NCBI GenBank assembly: GCA_964019425.1
Contig: OZ025836.1
Span: 124,001-188,000, forward strand
Reading direction: 5' to 3'
DNA length: 64,000 nt
Origin: Flectonema sp. DT1601
Lineage: Eukaryota; Euglenozoa; Diplonemea; Diplonemida; Diplonemidae
Shown: in pieces, positions 61,401-64,000 of the stretch
Layout: each line of letters opens with the position of its first letter
How positions within the stretch are numbered: position 1 is the stretch's first letter
The notes under the pieces: model-generated
Database searches by the model: none
Told to the model about the DNA's origin: nothing
What the model saw: the letters and a program-made list of their open reading frames with translations, nothing else
Translations under genes and position numbers: made by a program

Positions 61401-62551
61401 AAGGGACGATTGTCAGAAGAATCAGGGAAAAAGCGACGTTTGAGCGCTCCGACGTTCACCTGCGGGGTCTCAATAACCGTTGACTCTCCTTTCAGTTCTC
61501 GTAATTTCTTATAAGTCCAGCTAAAGCCCTTCTTACAACCGTCGATTAGAATAAGTTCAGGGTCCAAATGGCGATGTTTGCGTTTAACCCGGAAAGATTC
61601 TTTGTGCCACTTATTTGGAAGAGTATCAATCGCAACAGATTCTATTGTTCGAACAAAACTGTCACAGAGTTTATTTAAAGATCGTATCCTTTTAAGTCTA
61701 AAACAATGGGAGTCAAGTTGTGCGGAGAAGGAGGACCAATGAGATTCCGTAAAACTGTTTTTGAACCATATACGATGAGCCGGAATAGCTACCGGTACAG
61801 TGAGGGGAGTCACATTAAAATCTGCAACAATTGGGGTATGATCGGAATTAACTTGCCCAGCATCAATCTGCAGCGAACGCAGACACTTGAACTGCGGCGA
61901 GTGCAATAATAAATCGGGCGTTGTACCATGAGCAGGAATAGAAGGAGCCAGAGGTTCAATAGCTAATCCATTATTTATAATCCATTCATTTACTATCCTT
62001 CCTGAAGAGACGCACCCCTTAGGAATTCGACGCGACCAAGATTCATGATGTGCATTGAAATCACCTACTGCTAGATCCCCCAAAAACATAGAAGAGGGCA
62101 GCTGGCACACCTTCGGTGGGATGTAAATATTAAAAGTTCTAAATATGCCCATGGAAGTCGAGAAACTGCAATGGATAACCTCAACAGCGGATGGATGCTT
62201 ACCTACTTCTAATTGGACCGTACCAAGAGACTTTTTGAAATAAGAAAGAAGTCCACCGCCTCTCATTTTAGAAGAGTCGCACCTATCACGGCGGAATAAT
62301 GAATATCCTGTAATACCAAGTTGATCATCGGTTACGTCTGCTTTCAACCAAGTTTCCTGGAGGTGGATAATATCAGGGTCGTGAGCTTCGATAATAGCAT
62401 CGAGATGTGAACGCGATGTTTTATAAGCTCTCATATTCCATGAGAGTACCCTAAGAGGCCCAGGATTAGGGTGGATCCCTGAGCGTAAGAGGTTAATACG
62501 GGCTGTTACTGTTTCATGAAATATGTTGTCAGGAATGGGAGCGATTGATTG
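58427..62551 (-). CDS. LINE ORF2: endonuclease-reverse transcriptase-RNase H
   Basis: The first ATG is at 62434 (1335 residues), but the endonuclease begins upstream of it (VLSWN just before MRAYK), and the frame is open back to the ORF1 stop. So translation must enter from ORF1 or from a non-ATG start. Endonuclease motifs: HLQETWL, VGDFNAHHESW, NSDHTPIVADF. RT motifs: YRPISLTSVVAKFIE, FFDISGAFDNVDH, GVPQGSILGPLLF and LYADDLTVFV (YADD). RNase H: the acidic residues in YTDAS, NAEQQAL, ITDSQSAL and NEMADSLAN. The C-terminus has CLFCNKRDTDTHHLLSKCP. Its function is target-primed reverse transcription of the element's RNA. No break is seen in the frame. Confidence 0.9.
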   Translation of the reverse strand, partial: QSIAPIPDNIFHETVTARINLLRSGIHPNPGPLRVLSWNMRAYKTSRSHLDAIIEAHDPDIIHLQETWLKADVTDDQLGITGYSLFRRDRCDSSKMRGGGLLSYFKKSLGTVQLEVGKHPSAVEVIHCSFSTSMGIFRTFNIYIPPKVCQLPSSMFLGDLAVGDFNAHHESWSRRIPKGCVSSGRIVNEWIINNGLAIEPLAPSIPAHGTTPDLLLHSPQFKCLRSLQIDAGQVNSDHTPIVADFNVTPLTVPVAIPAHRIWFKNSFTESHWSSFSAQLDSHCFRLKRIRSLNKLCDSFVRTIESVAIDTLPNKWHKESFRVKRKHRHLDPELILIDGCKKGFSWTYKKLRELKGESTVIETPQVNVGALKRRFFPDSSDNRPLLIPHTSKVDFSEPSCSPFTMAEAQAVFNSLKKSDGSGPDSISNNMIYHFGDMAKEVLLRIANWSFQRGTFPKCLKVAHVLPILKGSKKDPTDAASYRPISLTSVVAKFIESLVHFRLEHLLISKLDPKQSGFVPGRSAEENIAVMIEAAAEVKNNYEKCATMIFFDISGAFDNVDHHILMSRLTTLIPVPYVRWIGNFLSDRVAHLLHGHNRTGPISCKKGVPQGSILGPLLFRVYVNSLPDAITADLKLLYADDLTVFVSGSSVSDLESKANNAIGQVENWLADSAMSLSLNKTEFLAFGGRFSDRSICRLPRLYFPSTVDDIDLPRGSADFIRIHQDDGAAALLNFKTGPVYPLAINGNYLETRSQLSQRTPKGSFVLKAAIPLRRVSQSRYLGIIIDDDLSFTSQLAHLSNTLKRGIGLISIVSSFKIKTEVLRQTIYGLILSRAYYGLASYAPYIKQNSLKLIENTLRSLQLRLTGCSKSTSSTALSVESSIPPFKLHVAKVLALSYERFLRLPDDCPTRSLVHPEKSSSWKLYAEPHAKTYVTPNERSMLCLPHHQTPWGPPPDVIINSWADFRKSMDPCKNLLAALGKIKTLPKSVASLYTDASYFQDKESNYHCGNAAVLIFGKRCIKEIHRYDPSLMIYNAEQQALLSAVNLIEKYSSCLPSGRINIITDSQSALRSLERGHLKQHSATNAELFRRISLLQRPITLQFVPSHCGIIGNEMADSLANKAAASAIPLTVVKFDYRMTQCSVNNKIRRNWYEQRSTSHVHSLSTMGRGAQRFHPDLNREGEMQIARLRTGHHPLVKQPRKGLSNCLFCNKRDTDTHHLLSKCPETKMFVQIHFPQMVFNDQDEDVGQHLHKFFATENQLALISLLNDLRSLHDSFPLRRAVPRQRLVKYLSVHSTVTTLDSKCKEEVRKLISEVYNANEIEKVYDHLWDLELYCFLNSDKNKNQHFNSFLEKIRSSKFTRIDPVWFDSNKWLLPT
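62456..62479 (-). promoter_or_regulatory. 2A-like ribosome-skipping motif before the endonuclease
   Basis: In the frame between ORF1 and ORF2 the sequence reads LLRSGIHPNPGP, followed at once by LRVLSWN, the start of the endonuclease. The NPGP end, preceded by a hydrophobic LLRSG, matches the 2A-like peptides known from ingi/L1Tc and other LINEs. The D and E of the strict DxExNPGP consensus are G and H here, so activity may be weak. Confidence 0.6.
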
Positions 62552-62554
62552 CTA
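62552..62554 (-). promoter_or_regulatory. Candidate leaky UAG stop between LINE ORF1 and ORF2
   Basis: ORF1 ends in UAG followed by CAAUCA, which fits the CARYYA context known to promote stop-codon readthrough (tobacco mosaic virus type). The frame continues open into ORF2. Readthrough would give a fusion that the following 2A-like motif could separate. Confidence 0.55.
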
Positions 62555-64000
62555 CTGGGCTGACTGGTTGTGCTTCAGTTGAGCCGCCATATCAGCGTGA
62601 GAGTTGGCCCGAGGGCGCTGGTCGGTGGAATCTCTACCGCTGCGGCGTTCGCGATCTTTGTTGGATTTACCCAGTTTATCTCTAAGTTTCTGATTTGCTT
62701 CTTTCTCCGCGGCCAGTTCCCTTCGTAATCCATCTATGGTAAGGTTGAGCGTCTGCAGTTGCTGCATGATCTCAGCATTGGAAGGCTCAGAGGGCTGACT
62801 AGGGAGTTGTAAAGGGGTTCCAATCGGCGTGTCAATGGGTGTTTTGTAACACTGGCTGTTATTATCCATTGCCACATCCCCATCCGACTTTCCCAAGGCC
62901 GGGAAATCTTTCTGCGTTGGAAGTGTTGAAGACACAGCATTCACTGTGATGAAGAAGTCATCAGCCCACAGGACCGAGCTGGGAGGCGACGTCCGTGCCA
63001 CTACTATACAATGACTAGACCTCATGTTCGTCTTCGAATTTTTCCTGCTGAAGTGGGTACAGGTCGAAATTTCCCAACCATGGCTATTACAGATTTGCCA
63101 TAGTTGGCTCCGAGAAAGGCGGCCCACATGATCACCAGAGATTCTGTATTTATCTCCTACCGGTGGAGCAGGACATGCAAGCTCTCCAAGCGATGAACGT
63201 GTTTGGTCAGTCATTGATGCCGAACAGATTATTCCTAGTTTGTTTGTACCACGTAAGAAAGTCACCGGAGAGTTGAGGGACTTCCCGATGTTTTTCGCCT
63301 GCTGAAGATCGTTTGTCTGTAGCATGATGATGCTTAATTTTGCATCTATACTGTCCTGGGTAAATTTCGGCAATGTGACAAAATACCCGTCTGGGCCGTT
63401 GACTGTGACCTCCAACGACAGCTTGTGAACGCGCGTACACGGAATTCGCATGTTCACCGTTCTAATTTTATTAGAGGTTTCCCTCTGTTTTGATGGCCAC
63501 ACCAGGTGACTGTCGATCTCTTCGCCGAACGCACTGAGGTATGCTGCTCGTGCGCGTGTCATCAGAAAGTCCGGAGTGACTTCCACCTTCTCAGCAAAAT
63601 AAGATTTATGCGCGTGAAATAACACTACGCAATTTTTAACGTTTCTCTCAGACTTCTGTTGGGTTCTGAGAGGGGCTTTCGTGCTGCCGTAGGACGAGAT
63701 CCAACCAGTACGCGACGACGTTTTTCCGTTGATGATTATTGGAAAAGTCAGCCGAGTGCTACCTTCCAACTGTTTGTGAGTGATGACTGAAAAGTCACCT
63801 TGTTTGCGAGACGCCAGGACTGCGTCTGCTGGGTTACAAATAAAAATACCAGAGGTATTGCTAATACTTGAGAAGGCTGTCGTAGCAGTGACAACCGGTA
63901 AAACCCAGTCTTCTGGTCGTAAAGTGATGTTCTGCCATGAAGGTGGCAGAGTTTTTAACGGAGGTGTCTTAATCAGCGGGGTCTTAATCTGCTGGGTCGA
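62555..64000 (-). CDS. LINE ORF1 (nucleic-acid-binding/coiled-coil protein, 5' incomplete)
   Basis: Open from the right edge to the UAG at 62554-62552, at least 480 residues; the start lies beyond the window. The central part is a mixed alpha/beta region with no clear CCHC knuckle. A Pro/Thr-rich segment follows (TPIDTPIGTPLQLP), then a coiled coil (LQTLNLTIDGLRRELAAEKE...LRDKLGK) and a basic Ser/Arg-rich tail. That plan, coiled coil plus basic tail, suits an RNA-packaging ORF1 protein of LINEs. I do not recognise the central domain. Confidence 0.75.

Larger units (their letters stand above)
58427..64000 (-). mobile_element. LINE (non-LTR retrotransposon), ingi/I-like, extends beyond right edge
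   Basis: This has ORF1 (62552-64000, 5' end outside the window) and ORF2 (to 58427) with apurinic-type endonuclease, reverse transcriptase, RNase H and a CCHH-like finger, in that order. The endonuclease-RT-RNase H order is that of the I superfamily, which includes ingi and L1Tc of trypanosomes. Both frames are open, all catalytic residues I checked are present, and the two ORFs are in the same frame with one stop between them. No target-site duplication can be identified because the 5' end is not in the window. It looks young and possibly active. Confidence 0.88.

Noticed and set aside
1-64000. CRISPR arrays, bacterial operons, riboswitches or integron sites
   Set aside because: No regularly spaced direct repeats were seen, and the introns and protein families show a eukaryotic nuclear genome.

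Overview
This window is nuclear DNA of a euglenozoan protist. Three things in the sequence point that way. (1) The cytochrome c1 gene (35315-36198) binds heme through a single cysteine (FAPCH instead of CxxCH), a known euglenozoan hallmark. (2) A small gene at 8933-9304 is recognisably the N-terminal domain of BILBO1, a trypanosome flagellar-pocket collar protein. (3) Every host gene from 1 to 53.5 kb lies on the minus strand, and most start codons sit just downstream of an AG acceptor, as expected for polycistronic transcription with spliced-leader trans-splicing. Short cis-introns (about 40-190 nt, mostly GTATGT or GTTTGT...ACAG) occur in about half the genes. That argues against a trypanosomatid and favours a diplonemid or another non-trypanosomatid euglenozoan; the exact group is inference.

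Layout, left to right (genes read right to left). 0-5 kb: the 3' part of a proline-rich membrane-protein gene, then two copies of a four-exon gene for the same 225-aa putative membrane protein; the duplication stops almost exactly at the start and stop codons. 5-14 kb: a 2-oxoglutarate oxygenase-like protein, small unknowns, a helical protein, the BILBO1-like protein, a secreted EGF/thioredoxin protein and adenosine kinase. 14.7-15.1 kb: a fragment with the conserved 5' end of 18S rRNA. 15-28 kb: a MORN-repeat polytopic membrane protein, the lysine-degradation enzyme LKR/SDH, a CCCH zinc-finger protein, a copper-chaperone-like HMA protein, and a long NDUFA12/NDUFAF2-family protein. 28-39 kb: MSH5, an unrecognised probable mitochondrial protein, RAD17-like, cytochrome c1, RIB43A and an unknown. 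39-45 kb: a gene-poor, homopolymer-rich stretch. 45-53.5 kb: two neighbouring DOMON-type membrane proteins, one of them fusing DOMON, cytochrome b561, cytochrome b5, a class III nucleotide cyclase and a B-box. 53.5-64 kb: a mobile-element area with a reverse transcriptase-OTU protease gene and an apparently intact ingi/I-like LINE that runs off the right edge.

Functionally the host genes are the mixed cargo usual for euglenozoan gene clusters: mitochondrial respiration (cytochrome c1, the complex I-type assembly factor), cytoskeleton and flagellum (RIB43A, BILBO1-like, MORN), DNA maintenance (MSH5, RAD17-like), metabolism (adenosine kinase, LKR/SDH) and signalling (cyclase fusion). The most novel items are the redox-domain cyclase fusion with its DOMON neighbour, the LINE whose two reading frames are linked by a leaky-type UAG followed by a 2A-like motif, the RT-OTU-zinc-finger gene, the exact CDS duplication, and two short interspersed repeat families (called R1 and R2 here).
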